Source: Micromonospora chersina (GTDB taxonomy: Bacteria; Actinomycetota; Actinomycetes; Mycobacteriales; Micromonosporaceae). From it: 64,000 bases of DNA. Positions 25,446 through 33,901 of this stretch are shown here, in pieces. Under the pieces are notes generated by a model, which was not told where the DNA came from, did not search any database, and was given only the letters and a program-made list of their open reading frames with translations. Position numbers and translations under genes: made by a program. The stretch lies in assembly GCF_900091475.1 (NCBI RefSeq), contig NZ_FMIB01000002.1, positions 5,890,001 through 5,954,000 on the forward strand, read 5' to 3'. How positions within the stretch are numbered: the stretch's first letter is position 1; each line of letters begins with the position of its first letter.

Positions 25446-25609
25446 CGTTGTTCCTCTCGGACGGGTCCCGGCAGACCTGCCGGGTCCAATCGGGTCTGCA
25501 CGCGGCGCCGATGCCTACCCGGCCCGCCGATGGCTAACCGTGCTCCGGCCCGGCCGTCGGCGCGCCGGCACCGGTTTGCGGGTGTGAGCGGCCGGGCAAA
25601 CGGCTGTTC

Positions 25610-25798
25610 ATGACGGATCCGGAGCAGAGTCGGCGGCAGCAGGAGCAAGCGCTCGAGCGCGGCGAGGTGTACCAGGACGTCGAGGGTCGCCGCACCGAGG
25701 ACCCGGCGGCGGGAGCCGCGAACGCCCACAGCGAAGCCGACCGCAACGTCGAGCACCTGCGCCGCGGCGAGGTCGGCCCGGGCGTCCCGGAGGAGTAG
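25610..25798 (+). CDS. Small acidic hypothetical protein
   Basis: 62 residues rich in Glu, Arg and Gln (SRRQQEQALERGEVYQDVEG, then RNVEHLRRGEVGPGVPEE). No membrane segment, predicted hydrophilic and perhaps disordered. The codon bias is normal, the frame is open from an ATG to a stop, and it ends 10 bp before the convergent GH15 stop. The ribosome site is weak. Family not recognised. Confidence 0.5.
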   Translation: MTDPEQSRRQQEQALERGEVYQDVEGRRTEDPAAGAANAHSEADRNVEHLRRGEVGPGVPEE

Positions 25799-25807
25799 TC
25801 CGGCCGG

Positions 25808-27658
25808 TCAGCGCCTGCGGCGGGCCTCCGCCTCGACGTCGAGCAGCTCGTTGAGCGCCAGCGCCGTGTTGATCAGCGCGAGGTGGCTGAAGGCCTGCGG
25901 GTAGTTGCCGATCTGCTCGCCGGTCGACGCGATCTCCTCGGCGTAGAGGCCGAGGTGGTTGCTGAAGGTGAACATCTTCTCGAAGGTGAGCCGGGCGTCG
26001 TCGAGGCGGCCGGAGCGGGCCAGCGCCTCGGCGTACCAGAAGGTGCACATGTTGAACGTGCCCTCGTGGCCGGGGAGCCCGTCGGGGGAGTGGACCGGGT
26101 CGTACCGGTGGACCAGGCTGTCGGAGACCAGTTCCCGCTCGATGGCGTCGAGGGTGCGGCACCACATCGGATCCGACGGCGTCACGAAGCCGACCGCCGG
26201 CATGGACAGCAGCGCGGCGTCCAGGACGTTCTCGCCGTAGGCCTGGACGAAGGAGCCCCGGCCCCGGTGGTAGCCGCGCGCCATCACCTGGTCGTAGATC
26301 AGGTTCCGCTGGGTGGTCCAGCAGCCGATGTCCCCGGGGCGGCCGGTGCGGCCGGCGAGCCGGATGGCCCGGTCCAGCGCCACCCAGGACATCACCCGGC
26401 CGAAGGTGTAGTCCCGGGGATGGTGCCGGCTCTCCCAGATGCCGGCGTCGGGCTGGTCCCAGTTGTGGCACAGCCAGTCGACGAGCCGTACGGTGCTCTT
26501 CCACACCTGGTGGGAGACCCGGATGCCCTGTTCGTCGGCGACGTGCATGGCGAACAGCGCCTCGCCGTGGATGTCGAGCTGGAGCTGGTCCGCCGCGCCG
26601 TTGCCGATCCGGACGGGCCGGGAGCCGCGGTAGCCCTCCAGGTGGTCGAGGATCTCCTCGTGCAGGTCCGACGAGCCGTCGACCCGGTACATGATCTTCA
26701 GCGGGGCCTGGTGGTCGCCGGCCTCACGGATCCGCTCGTCGAGCCAGTCCATGTACCGGCCGACCTCCTCGGTGAAGCCGAGACCGAGCAGGGCGTGCAC
26801 CGAGAACGACGTGTCCCGGACCCAGGTGTAGCGGTAGTCCCAGTTGCGCGTGCCGCCGACCAGTTCGGGCAGCGCGGCCGTCGGCGCGGCGATCATGGCG
26901 CCGGTGGGCGCGTACGTCATCAGCTTCAGCGTGATGGCCGACCGTTCGACCATCTCCCGCCACCGGCCGGTGTAGCGGGAGCGTTCGACCCACCGCCGCC
27001 AGTAGTCGCGGGTCCACTCGAACATCCCCTGCACCTCTTCGAGGGGGACGGCCCGGGGTTCCATGTCCGAGTTCGTCTCCAGCACCACCCCGCCGGTGTC
27101 GCCCTCGTTGAGGGTGCCGAACCCGATGAGGTCGCCGTCCTCCAGGTGCATGTCCTCCTCGGCGATCAGGCGGCGGACCGGCTGGACCGGGTTGAAGGTG
27201 AGCGACGCGGACGAGCCGCGGAAGACGTACCCGTTGCGGTGCCGTTCCAGGCGGGGCCGCTCCCGCGCGTAGTCGAACCGGGGCCGGCACTCCAGCCGGA
27301 ACCGCATGCTGCCCCGGACCATGGTGACGATCCGCACCAGGCGGTGCACCTCGGTCGCCTTCTCGCCGGTGACCGGCATGAAGTCCTGGACCTCGGCGAC
27401 CCCGTCGGCGCTGATGAACCGCGTGATGAGGATCGGGGTGCCCGGCAGGTAGAGCTGCTTGGTCACGTAGGTGGTCTCGTCGGGGCAGATGCGGAAGAAG
27501 CCGCCGCGCTCCCGGTCCAGCAGGCTGGCGAAGATGCTGGGGGAGTCGAAACGGGGCGCGCAGAACCAGTCGATCGTCCCGTCGCAGGTCACCAGGGCGG
27601 CGGTCTGGAGATCACCGATCAGCCCGTGGTCCTCGATCGCCGGATACCCGTCGTCCAC
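25808..27658 (-). CDS. Glycoside hydrolase family 15 protein (glucoamylase/trehalase-like)
   Basis: 616 residues from GTG at 27658 (MDDGYPAIEDHGLIGDLQTA), with a GGGGGG stretch just upstream. An N-terminal beta domain (DGTIDWFCAPRFDSPSIFAS) is followed by the (alpha/alpha)6 barrel with GTRNWDYRYTWVRDTSF. GEALFAMHVAD and EGTFNMCTFWYAEAL are also GH15 blocks. Actinobacterial members of this length include trehalases and glucan glucohydrolases acting in the cytoplasm, with no signal peptide. Trehalose is a plausible substrate but not shown. Confidence 0.88.
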   Translation of the reverse strand: MDDGYPAIEDHGLIGDLQTAALVTCDGTIDWFCAPRFDSPSIFASLLDRERGGFFRICPDETTYVTKQLYLPGTPILITRFISADGVAEVQDFMPVTGEKATEVHRLVRIVTMVRGSMRFRLECRPRFDYARERPRLERHRNGYVFRGSSASLTFNPVQPVRRLIAEEDMHLEDGDLIGFGTLNEGDTGGVVLETNSDMEPRAVPLEEVQGMFEWTRDYWRRWVERSRYTGRWREMVERSAITLKLMTYAPTGAMIAAPTAALPELVGGTRNWDYRYTWVRDTSFSVHALLGLGFTEEVGRYMDWLDERIREAGDHQAPLKIMYRVDGSSDLHEEILDHLEGYRGSRPVRIGNGAADQLQLDIHGEALFAMHVADEQGIRVSHQVWKSTVRLVDWLCHNWDQPDAGIWESRHHPRDYTFGRVMSWVALDRAIRLAGRTGRPGDIGCWTTQRNLIYDQVMARGYHRGRGSFVQAYGENVLDAALLSMPAVGFVTPSDPMWCRTLDAIERELVSDSLVHRYDPVHSPDGLPGHEGTFNMCTFWYAEALARSGRLDDARLTFEKMFTFSNHLGLYAEEIASTGEQIGNYPQAFSHLALINTALALNELLDVEAEARRRR

Positions 27659-27692
27659 GTCGCCCCCCGTCTCGACTGCATCCCTCCGCAGT

Positions 27693-27720
27693 AACCTAAA
27701 CGGGAATAATGTCCGTGTAA
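27693..27720 (-). promoter_or_regulatory. Possible promoter of the GH15 gene
   Basis: On the minus strand TTACAC (27720-27715) and TAGGTT (27698-27693) are separated by 16 bp in an unusually AT-rich 60-bp gap. Weak match to a sigma-A type promoter. Confidence 0.3.
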
Positions 27721-27723
27721 GTC

Positions 27724-28680
27724 TTATTCGTGAATGCCACCCGGTCGCGCCGCCTCGACCGCCCGGCGGGTCTCCTCGGCCACCAGGTCGCCGTTGATCG
27801 CGGCGGCCGCCAGGGCGCCCGCCGCCGCGGCCGCGCCGACCTGGGCGGCCGGGTCGGTGACGTTGCCCGCCACCCACACCCCGGGCACCGCGGTACGCCC
27901 CGTCGGGTCGGCCGGGACGTGTTCGCCGGCCCCGGACGGGTGCGCCACCGCCGGCAACCCGAGCGCCGCCAGGAACCCGGCCCGCGCCACCATCCGGGGA
28001 GCGGCGACGAGCACCTCGCGGGCGACCGGCCGGCCGTCGCTGAGGCGTACCCCGACCAGCCGGTCCGCGACGACCTCCAGCGACGCGACCTCGCCCTCGA
28101 CGACGCGGACGCCGCGGGCCGCCAGTTGCTCCGCCTGCTCGTCGGTGAGCGGCGGCGCGGTGTGGCGCAGGAAGAGGACGTCGTCGCTCCACTGCCGGAA
28201 CAGCAGCGCCTGGTGCACCGACAGCGGCCCCGTGGCCAGCACCCCGACGGGCCGGTCGCGCACCTCCCACCCGTGGCAGTACGGGCAGTGCACCACGTCC
28301 CGGCCCCACCGCTCGCGCAGGCCGGGCAGTTCCGGCAGCTCGTCGACGAGGCCGGTGGCCACCAGCAGCCGGGCGGCCCGGACCGGTCGGCCGTCGGCCG
28401 GCACCACCACGAAGTCCTCGCCGTCGCGGGTCACCGTCTCGACCTGGCCGTCCCGCAGGTGCCCGCCGTACCGGCGGACCTCGTCCCGGCCGCGTGCCAG
28501 CAGCTCCGCCGGGGGCATGCCGTCGCGGGCCAGCAGCCCGTGCACCCCCTCGGCCGGGGCGTTGCGCGGGCTGCCCCCGTCGATCACGAGGACCGACCGG
28601 CGCGCCCGGGCCAGCATCAGCGCCCCGCTCAACCCGGCGGCGCCGCCGCCGATCACCACCACCTCGTAACGTTCGGTCAT
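27724..28680 (-). CDS. Thioredoxin-reductase-like FAD/NAD(P) oxidoreductase with CPYC
   Basis: 318 residues from ATG at 28680, with GGGAGGTGG upstream. FAD site GGGAAGLSG (11-19), redox pair CPYC (132-135) in VVHCPYCHGWE, and the C-terminal GVWVAGNVTDP FAD block. The architecture is that of low-molecular-weight thioredoxin reductase. The CPYC, rather than CATC, places it with the group that includes dithiol oxidases/reductases of natural-product pathways. The thiol partner is unknown. It is divergent from an XRE-cupin regulator that probably controls it. Confidence 0.87.
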   Translation of the reverse strand: MTERYEVVVIGGGAAGLSGALMLARARRSVLVIDGGSPRNAPAEGVHGLLARDGMPPAELLARGRDEVRRYGGHLRDGQVETVTRDGEDFVVVPADGRPVRAARLLVATGLVDELPELPGLRERWGRDVVHCPYCHGWEVRDRPVGVLATGPLSVHQALLFRQWSDDVLFLRHTAPPLTDEQAEQLAARGVRVVEGEVASLEVVADRLVGVRLSDGRPVAREVLVAAPRMVARAGFLAALGLPAVAHPSGAGEHVPADPTGRTAVPGVWVAGNVTDPAAQVGAAAAAGALAAAAINGDLVAEETRRAVEAARPGGIHE

Positions 28681-28726
28681 TCTGACCACCTCCCGCGGCA
28701 ACCATGCGACAGTGGTGGCCGCACCC

Positions 28727-28754
28727 GCAAACTTTGTTGCTGATCTGGCAAACT
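28727..28754. promoter_or_regulatory. Paired GCAAACT repeats between divergent genes
   Basis: GCAAACT at 28727-28733 and 28748-28754 are 21 bp apart (two helical turns). The first is part of GCAAAC-TT-TGTTGC, near-palindromic. Candidate binding sites for the XRE-cupin regulator over both promoters. Confidence 0.4.
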
Positions 28755-28760
28755 GGTGGA

Positions 28761-29354
28761 ATGGACGACGACCTCGACCGCGCGCTCGACGCGGTGGGCC
28801 CCCGGCTGCGCGCGCTGCGCCGCGAACGGGAGACCACCCTGGCGGACCTGGCGGCCGCCACCGGCATCTCGGTGAGCACCCTGTCCCGCCTGGAGTCCGG
28901 CAGCCGCCGCCCCACCCTCGAACTGCTGCTGCCGCTGGCCCGGGCGCACGGCGTGACGCTCGACGAGCTGGTCGGCGCCCCGCCCACCGGCGACCCGCGC
29001 ATCCACCTGCGGCCGGTCACCCGGCACGGCATGACCATGCTGCCGCTCACCCGCCGGCCCGGCGGCATCCAGGCGTACAAGCTGGTCATCCCGGCCGGCG
29101 GGCGGCCCGCCGAGCCCACCCCGCAGACCCACGAGGGGTACGAGTGGGTCTACGTGCTGAACGGCCGGCTGCGGCTGGTCCTCGGCGAGCACGACCTGGT
29201 GCTCACCCCCGGCGAGGCGGCCGAGTTCGACACCCGGGTGCCGCACTGGTTCGGCCCCGCCGACGCCGAGGCGGTCGAGTTCCTCAGCCTCTTCGGCGCC
29301 CAGGGCGAACGCGCCCACCTCCGCGCCCGCCCCCGGGACCCCGCCCGGAGCTGA
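28761..29354 (+). CDS. XRE family regulator with C-terminal cupin
   Basis: 197 residues from ATG at 28761. N-terminal HTH (LADLAAATGISVSTLSRLES), then a cupin barrel with THEGYEWVYVLNGRLRLVLG and RVPHWF. XRE-cupin proteins sense a small ligand or thiol state through the barrel. The divergent arrangement with the CPYC flavoenzyme occurs widely in actinobacteria, so this is probably its dedicated regulator. Confidence 0.9.
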   Translation: MDDDLDRALDAVGPRLRALRRERETTLADLAAATGISVSTLSRLESGSRRPTLELLLPLARAHGVTLDELVGAPPTGDPRIHLRPVTRHGMTMLPLTRRPGGIQAYKLVIPAGGRPAEPTPQTHEGYEWVYVLNGRLRLVLGEHDLVLTPGEAAEFDTRVPHWFGPADAEAVEFLSLFGAQGERAHLRARPRDPARS

Positions 29355-29495
29355 CCGCCCCGCCGCCTGGGCCGGAGCCGGTCACGCACCGTGACGGTCC
29401 GGGGTCGAGATCGTTGATCAGTCGGCGGCCGGCGGTCACCGGACTGACCCGGGCGCCCACCGTCCCGCCCTCAGTCCGGCACCGGGAGCACCCAC

Positions 29496-30614
29496 ATGAC
29501 CCTGACCGCCCGGCCCAGCGCCCCGCCCCGCACCGCACGGCGGCAGAACTGCTTCGACGCACTCCGGCTGGCGGCCGCCGGCTGCGTCCTGGTCCAGCAC
29601 GCCAGCACCCACCTGGGCGCCGGCTTCCTGTGGTACCGCCACGGGGGCGCCCTGTGGTTCTTCGACGGCGTCGTCGCGTTCTTCATCCTCAGCGGCGGCA
29701 TGGTGTACGCCTCGGCGGAACGCTGCCGCCGGGAGGGCCGGCCGGCCCGGGAGTACCTGCGCAACCGGTTCCTCCGGATCGTCCCGGCGCTCTACCTGTA
29801 CTTCGCCGTGATGTCCGCCGCGCTCGTCGCGCTGGGGATCGTGTCCCTCGGCGCGCTCCGCGGCACGCCGTTCCTGGCCTGGGCGGCCAGCAACCTGGCG
29901 CTGGTCCCCGTCTACCACCCGGCGCTGTTCCACGGATTCGGCGTGGGCGTGGTGAACGGCAGCCTCTGGACCATCCCGGTCGAGGTCAGCTTCTACCTGC
30001 TCCTGCCTCTCCTCGTGTGGCTCGCGCACCGGGCCGGTTTCCGCGCCATGGTCGCGGTCGCGTTCACCGCCGGGCTCACCGGCACCGTCCTGCACGCGGC
30101 GCTCGGCGGGCCGACCACCGAGGTGCTCGGCGGGAAGCTGCTCGGCGTGACGTTCTGGCCCTGGCTGGCCTTCTTCGTCATCGGCATCGCCATCGGCCGG
30201 GCCTGGCCGAGGCTCCCGCAGCACGGGGCGCTGGCCGCCGGCGCCGCGCTGCTGTACGCGGCCGGCACCGCGCTCCGCCTCCGGGCCGACGCGGACTGGT
30301 CCGTGGTGGCGGCCGTCGCCACGGCGTTGCCCCTGGCGTACCTGCTGTTCTGGGTCGGCCACCACGGCCCGGCGGTGCTGCGCCGGTCGACCGAGCGGCT
30401 CGGTGACCTCAGCTTCGGCGTCTACATCTGGCACATGCCGGTGATCAACGTGCTGCTGTGGTCGGGCCTGGCGGGACGGCTGCGCGACACCGTGCTGGTC
30501 ACCGTGGTCATCGTGGTCACCGGCCTGCTCGCGTACGCCTCGTGGCACCTCGTGGAGAAGCCCGCGCTGCGGCTCAAGCGCTACACCTCCCGGCCCGGCG
30601 CGCTCGCCGGCTGA
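29496..30614 (+). CDS. Acyltransferase family 3 membrane protein
   Basis: 372 residues with about ten hydrophobic helices. Starts NCFDALRLAAAGCVLVQHAS, the conserved early region with the catalytic-type His in VLVQH. It has the F-F-x-L-S-G block (AFFILSGGMV) and an Arg-rich loop (RNRFLRIVPALYLY). Family members O-acylate carbohydrates, antibiotics or lipids using acyl-CoA at the plasma membrane. A GGGAG site precedes the ATG. The next gene (sulfotransferase) is 48 bp downstream, so the two could decorate the same glycan or lipid. Confidence 0.88.
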   Translation: MTLTARPSAPPRTARRQNCFDALRLAAAGCVLVQHASTHLGAGFLWYRHGGALWFFDGVVAFFILSGGMVYASAERCRREGRPAREYLRNRFLRIVPALYLYFAVMSAALVALGIVSLGALRGTPFLAWAASNLALVPVYHPALFHGFGVGVVNGSLWTIPVEVSFYLLLPLLVWLAHRAGFRAMVAVAFTAGLTGTVLHAALGGPTTEVLGGKLLGVTFWPWLAFFVIGIAIGRAWPRLPQHGALAAGAALLYAAGTALRLRADADWSVVAAVATALPLAYLLFWVGHHGPAVLRRSTERLGDLSFGVYIWHMPVINVLLWSGLAGRLRDTVLVTVVIVVTGLLAYASWHLVEKPALRLKRYTSRPGALAG

Positions 30615-30662
30615 ACCCGATACCCGGTTGCCGGGGCCGGGCCGCTCCGGTTGGCTCGGGGA

Positions 30663-31400
30663 GTGACCGGCGTCGACGCGTACTTCATCTGTGCGGTGCC
30701 GCGGACGGGCAGTTCGCTGCTCTGCGGGCTGCTGGCCTCCACCGGGGTGGCCGGCCGGCCGGAGGCGTACTTCCGGGTGCCGGACGAGCCGCTCTGGGCC
30801 GCCCGCTGGGGCCTGCCGGCCGGGGAGTGGCACTACCGCGACTACGTCCGGGCGGCCCTGGCGGCCGGCCGGACCGGCAACGGCGTGTTCGGGGCGAAGC
30901 TGATGTGGGGGACGCTGGACCGGGTGGTCGAAGGGCTGGCCGCCGGGAATCCGGAGCTGGCCGGCGCGGATGATGCGCTGCTGCGCCGGGCCTTCGGCCG
31001 GACCGCCTTCGTGCACCTGCGCCGTGACGACGTGCTCGCGCAGGCGGTCTCCTGGCTGCGCGCCGAGCAGACCGGCCGGTGGACCGACACCGCCCCGGAC
31101 GCCGTCGACGCCGCCGGCCCGGCCACCGGCAAGCCCCGCTACGACCCGGACGGCATCGACGAGTTGCTGCGCACGATCGCCGAGCATCAGGCGGCCTGGG
31201 ACACCTGGTTCGCCCGGTACGGGATCACCCCGCACCGGGTGCGCTACGAGGACCTGGCGGCCGACCCGCCCGGGGTGACCCGGGGCCTCCTCGACGCGCT
31301 CGGACTGCCGTCGGCAGGGGTGCCGGTCCGGCCCCGGCACGCCCGTCAGGCCGACGCGCTCAACGCCGAATGGATCGCCCGGCACCGCGCCGGGACGTGA
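30663..31400 (+). CDS. Stf0-type sulfotransferase
   Basis: 245 residues, GTG start (MTGVDAYFICAVPRTGSSLL). The PAPS 5'-phosphosulfate loop is PRTGSSLLCGLL, and the 3'-phosphate region follows at FVHLRRDDVLAQAVSWLRA. RYEDLAADPPGVTRGLLDAL is the conserved C-terminal block. Stf0 of mycobacteria transfers sulfate from PAPS to the 2-hydroxyl of trehalose. Here the acceptor is unknown, as actinomycetes without mycolates would not make sulfolipid-1. The ribosome site is poor and translation may be coupled to the acyltransferase. Confidence 0.85.
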   Translation: MTGVDAYFICAVPRTGSSLLCGLLASTGVAGRPEAYFRVPDEPLWAARWGLPAGEWHYRDYVRAALAAGRTGNGVFGAKLMWGTLDRVVEGLAAGNPELAGADDALLRRAFGRTAFVHLRRDDVLAQAVSWLRAEQTGRWTDTAPDAVDAAGPATGKPRYDPDGIDELLRTIAEHQAAWDTWFARYGITPHRVRYEDLAADPPGVTRGLLDALGLPSAGVPVRPRHARQADALNAEWIARHRAGT

Positions 31401-31462
31401 CCTTGGCCACCCGCGCGCCGGCTCCCCGCGTAGGGGCAGGTCATCCGCCGTTACCCGGCGGT

Positions 31463-31643
31463 TAAGGTGGGCGTCGCGAAGTCGCTTCCCGGAACCCGGG
31501 GCGCGGCTTCGTAGTGCTTCACGGGACCCGTGGAGCCCAGCCGTCCCGCCGTTCTCCGGGCCAACCGAAACGGGACTGCTGCACCCCCACCGCCCGACCG
31601 GCGCGACCGGCTGGGCCAACCCGGAACGGAGTAAGGCCACGCC
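31463..31643 (+). other. Structured leader of the purine permease gene
   Basis: A -10-like TAAGGT at 31463-31468 would give a leader of about 170 nt. It can form several hairpins, including GCGA-AG-TCGC, CACGGG/CCCGTG and an imperfect GCCCGACCGG...CCGGCTGGGC stem close to the start codon. I see no match to the purine riboswitch core. RNA-level control is possible but unproven. Confidence 0.3.
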
Positions 31644-33128
31644 ATGAGCGTGTCTACGCAGGATCCTGCTGTCCCGGTGGAGCCGGCGGAACCCGCCGCG
31701 CAGAGCCGCCTCGACCGCTTCTTCGAGATCACCCGCCGGGGCTCGACGGTCAGGCGCGAGGTGCTCGCCGGGATCACCACCTTCGCGACGATGGCCTACA
31801 TCGTCGTGCTCAACCCGCTGATCATCGGCACCGCGCCGGACAAGGACGGCAACCTCCTCGGGATCGCGCCGGTCGCCGGGGTCACGGCCCTGGTCGCCGC
31901 GGTCATGACGATCATGATGGGCATCGTCGGCCGGGTGCCGTTCGCCGTGGCCACCGGCCTCGGGCTGAACGCCTTCGTGGCGTACGCGGTCGCGTCCCAG
32001 ATGAGCTGGGCCGAGGCCATGGGCCTGGTCGTCATCGAGGGTCTGATCATCACGGTGCTGGTGCTCACCGGCTTCCGGAAGGCCGTCTTCCGGGCCATCC
32101 CGGCCGAGCTGAAGGCGGCCATCGCGGCCGGCATCGGCCTGTTCATCGCGCTGATCGGCTTCGTCGACGGCGGTCTGGTCCGGGCCGGCACCGGCGTGCC
32201 GCTCCAGCTCGGCTCGGGCAGCAACGGCACCCTGCACGGCTGGCCCACTGTCGTCTTCCTGGTCGGCCTGCTGGTCACCGGCATCCTGGTCGCCCGCAAG
32301 GTGAAGGCCGGCGTCCTGATCGGCATCGTGGCCACCACTGTCGTCGCGGTGGCCGTCAACGCGTTCGCCAAGCCCGGCGGGGCGTTCACCGCCGACGGCA
32401 AGCCCAACCCGGACGGGTGGCGGCTCAACGTGCCGACCCTGCCGGACCCGCTCTTCCAGACCCCCGACCTGCACCTGGTCGGCAACGTGTCGTTCGGCGC
32501 GTTCGCCCACGTCGGCCTGGTCACCGCGCTGCTGCTGGTCTTCACCCTGGTGCTGGCCGACTTCTTCGACGTCATGGGCACCACTGTCGGCCTCGCCAAG
32601 CAGGCCAACCTGACCACCGAGGACGGCACCGACATGCCGCGCCTGGGCAAGGTGCTCTTCGTCGACGGCGTCGCCGCGGTCGCGGGCGGCGCGGGCAGCG
32701 CCTCCTCCGCCACCACGTACGTCGAGTCCTCCTCCGGCATCGCGGACGGCGGGCGGACCGGCCTGACCAGCGTGGTCACCGGCGTGCTCTTCCTGGGCGC
32801 GCTGCTGCTCACCCCGCTGGTGTCGCTGGTGCCGAGCGAGGCCGCCGGCCCGGCGCTCGTGGTGGTCGGCGCGCTCATGATCCGCCAGGTCAAGGACATC
32901 GACTTCACCGACGTGGGCGTCGCGGTCCCGGCCTTCCTGACGATGACCCTCATGCCGTTCACCTACTCGATCACCAACGGCATCGGCGCCGGTTTCGTCA
33001 GCTGGGTGGCGATCCGGGTGGCCCAGGGCAAGGCCCGGCAGATCCACCCGCTGATGTGGGCGGTGGCCGTCGCGTTCGTGATCTACTTCGGCATCAACCT
33101 GGTCAAGGCCGTTACCGGCGTCAGCTGA
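31644..33128 (+). CDS. NCS2 family purine permease (AzgA/guanine-hypoxanthine type)
   Basis: 494 residues with about 12-14 membrane helices. The N-terminus RREVLAGITTFATMAYIVVL and the region DFFDVMGTTVGLAKQ are signatures of the AzgA/PbuG branch. ATTYVESSSGIADGGRTGLT is the conserved substrate block. Imports hypoxanthine, guanine or adenine by proton symport through the plasma membrane. A structured leader precedes it and a 15-bp stem terminator follows at 33141. Confidence 0.92.
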   Translation: MSVSTQDPAVPVEPAEPAAQSRLDRFFEITRRGSTVRREVLAGITTFATMAYIVVLNPLIIGTAPDKDGNLLGIAPVAGVTALVAAVMTIMMGIVGRVPFAVATGLGLNAFVAYAVASQMSWAEAMGLVVIEGLIITVLVLTGFRKAVFRAIPAELKAAIAAGIGLFIALIGFVDGGLVRAGTGVPLQLGSGSNGTLHGWPTVVFLVGLLVTGILVARKVKAGVLIGIVATTVVAVAVNAFAKPGGAFTADGKPNPDGWRLNVPTLPDPLFQTPDLHLVGNVSFGAFAHVGLVTALLLVFTLVLADFFDVMGTTVGLAKQANLTTEDGTDMPRLGKVLFVDGVAAVAGGAGSASSATTYVESSSGIADGGRTGLTSVVTGVLFLGALLLTPLVSLVPSEAAGPALVVVGALMIRQVKDIDFTDVGVAVPAFLTMTLMPFTYSITNGIGAGFVSWVAIRVAQGKARQIHPLMWAVAVAFVIYFGINLVKAVTGVS

Positions 33129-33140
33129 CCGACCCCCGCC

Positions 33141-33181
33141 CGCGCCCCCGTTACCCGTTGGCCCGAGGTAACGGGGGCGCG
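33141..33181 (+). terminator. Terminator of the purine permease gene, perfect 15-bp stem
   Basis: 33141-33155 and 33167-33181 are perfect inverted copies with an 11-base loop, 13 bp after the stop codon. Confidence 0.85.
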
Positions 33182-33201
33182 GCGTATCCGGATCATGGGT
33201 T

Positions 33202-33208
33202 AGAGTGC
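33202..33208 (+). promoter_or_regulatory. Probable -10 of the leader-peptide/GNAT transcript
   Basis: GGGTTAGAGTG contains TAGAGT, a TANNNT -10 element, just downstream of the permease terminator and about 45 bases before the leader ATG. No clear -35. Confidence 0.4.
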
Positions 33209-33253
33209 CATCGCGCGGACACGCGACCGTCGTGGGCGCAGGGGGATGAGGCC

Positions 33254-33307
33254 ATGGATCGCCATGAGCTTCCCCTGCCATGCCTTTTTCCGGGTCGCGC
33301 CTTCTGA
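33254..33307 (+). CDS. Putative leader peptide upstream of GNAT acetyltransferase
   Basis: 17 codons (MDRHELPLPCLFPGRAF) with a purine-rich GGGGGATGAGG ribosome site 3-12 bases upstream. It lies between an independent promoter-like TAGAGT and the GNAT gene. Its last codons form the left arm of a 10-bp hairpin (33290-33299 with 33319-33328), so ribosome position could decide whether the hairpin forms. It is too short for homology evidence; the claim rests on placement, ribosome site and overlap with the hairpin. Confidence 0.4.
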   Translation: MDRHELPLPCLFPGRAF

Positions 33308-33328
33308 CTGAGACTCACCGCGACCCGG
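33290..33328 (+). promoter_or_regulatory. Candidate attenuator hairpin
   Basis: CCGGGTCGCG (33290-33299) pairs perfectly with CGCGACCCGG (33319-33328). The left arm is inside the 17-codon frame and the right arm about 28 bases before the GNAT start. Confidence 0.4.
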
Positions 33329-33355
33329 GTCACTCCACGACCTTGGAGAATCGCG

Positions 33356-33838
33356 TTGTCCAACCCTGACCTGACCACCGACCGTCTCGTACTCCGCCCC
33401 TGGCCGGCCGACGAGGTCGCCGCCGTCGTCGCCGGCGAGCGGCGCCCGCACTGGGCGCCGGACTTCCCGGCCGACGGCGAGCGGGTGATCGCCGGGATCA
33501 TCGCCGGCAACCCGGACCGGCCGCACGGCCACCGGCTCGTCATCGAGCGGGAGACCGGCCTCACCGTGGGCGGCATCGGGCTGAAGTTGCCGCCCACCGA
33601 CGGCGCGGTCGAGTTCGGCTACGGCCTCGTCCCGTCCCGGCGCTGCCGCGGCTACACCACCGAGGCGGTCCGGGCCCTGGTGGCCCACGCCCGCACCCTG
33701 CCCGGGGTGACGCTCGTGTACGCCACGGTCGACCCGGCAAACGTGCCGTCCGTGCGGGTGCTGGAGAAGGCCGGCCTGCGCCGGGACGGCGTGGTCGAGA
33801 CCGACGAAGGCCGACTGCACCGGTACGTCGCCGGGTAA
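33356..33838 (+). CDS. GNAT family N-acetyltransferase (RimJ/RimL type)
   Basis: 160 residues with a TTG start, supported by TTGGAG 7 bases upstream. N-terminal TDRLVLRPWPADEV, central VEFGYGLVPSRRCRGYTTEA (acetyl-CoA binding region) and PANVPSVRVLEKAGLRRDG are hallmarks of the RimL-like branch. It transfers acetyl from acetyl-CoA to a protein N-terminus or a small amine such as an antibiotic. The putative leader peptide and hairpin upstream make inducible resistance a possibility, but the substrate is unknown. Confidence 0.88.
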   Translation: MSNPDLTTDRLVLRPWPADEVAAVVAGERRPHWAPDFPADGERVIAGIIAGNPDRPHGHRLVIERETGLTVGGIGLKLPPTDGAVEFGYGLVPSRRCRGYTTEAVRALVAHARTLPGVTLVYATVDPANVPSVRVLEKAGLRRDGVVETDEGRLHRYVAG

Positions 33839-33850
33839 CGCCGGACGGAC

Positions 33851-33884
33851 CGGCCCGGCGGTGGGGCGACCCGCCGCCGGGCCG
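33851..33884 (+). terminator. Terminator after the GNAT gene, perfect 11-bp stem
   Basis: 33851-33861 and 33874-33884 are perfect inverted copies with a 12-base loop. Confidence 0.65.
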
Positions 33885-33901
33885 ACCGTCGTTGAAGGGG
33901 T

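Noticed and set aside
31401..31643. Purine riboswitch before the permease
   Set aside because: The conserved purine-aptamer core is not present; only generic hairpins are visible.
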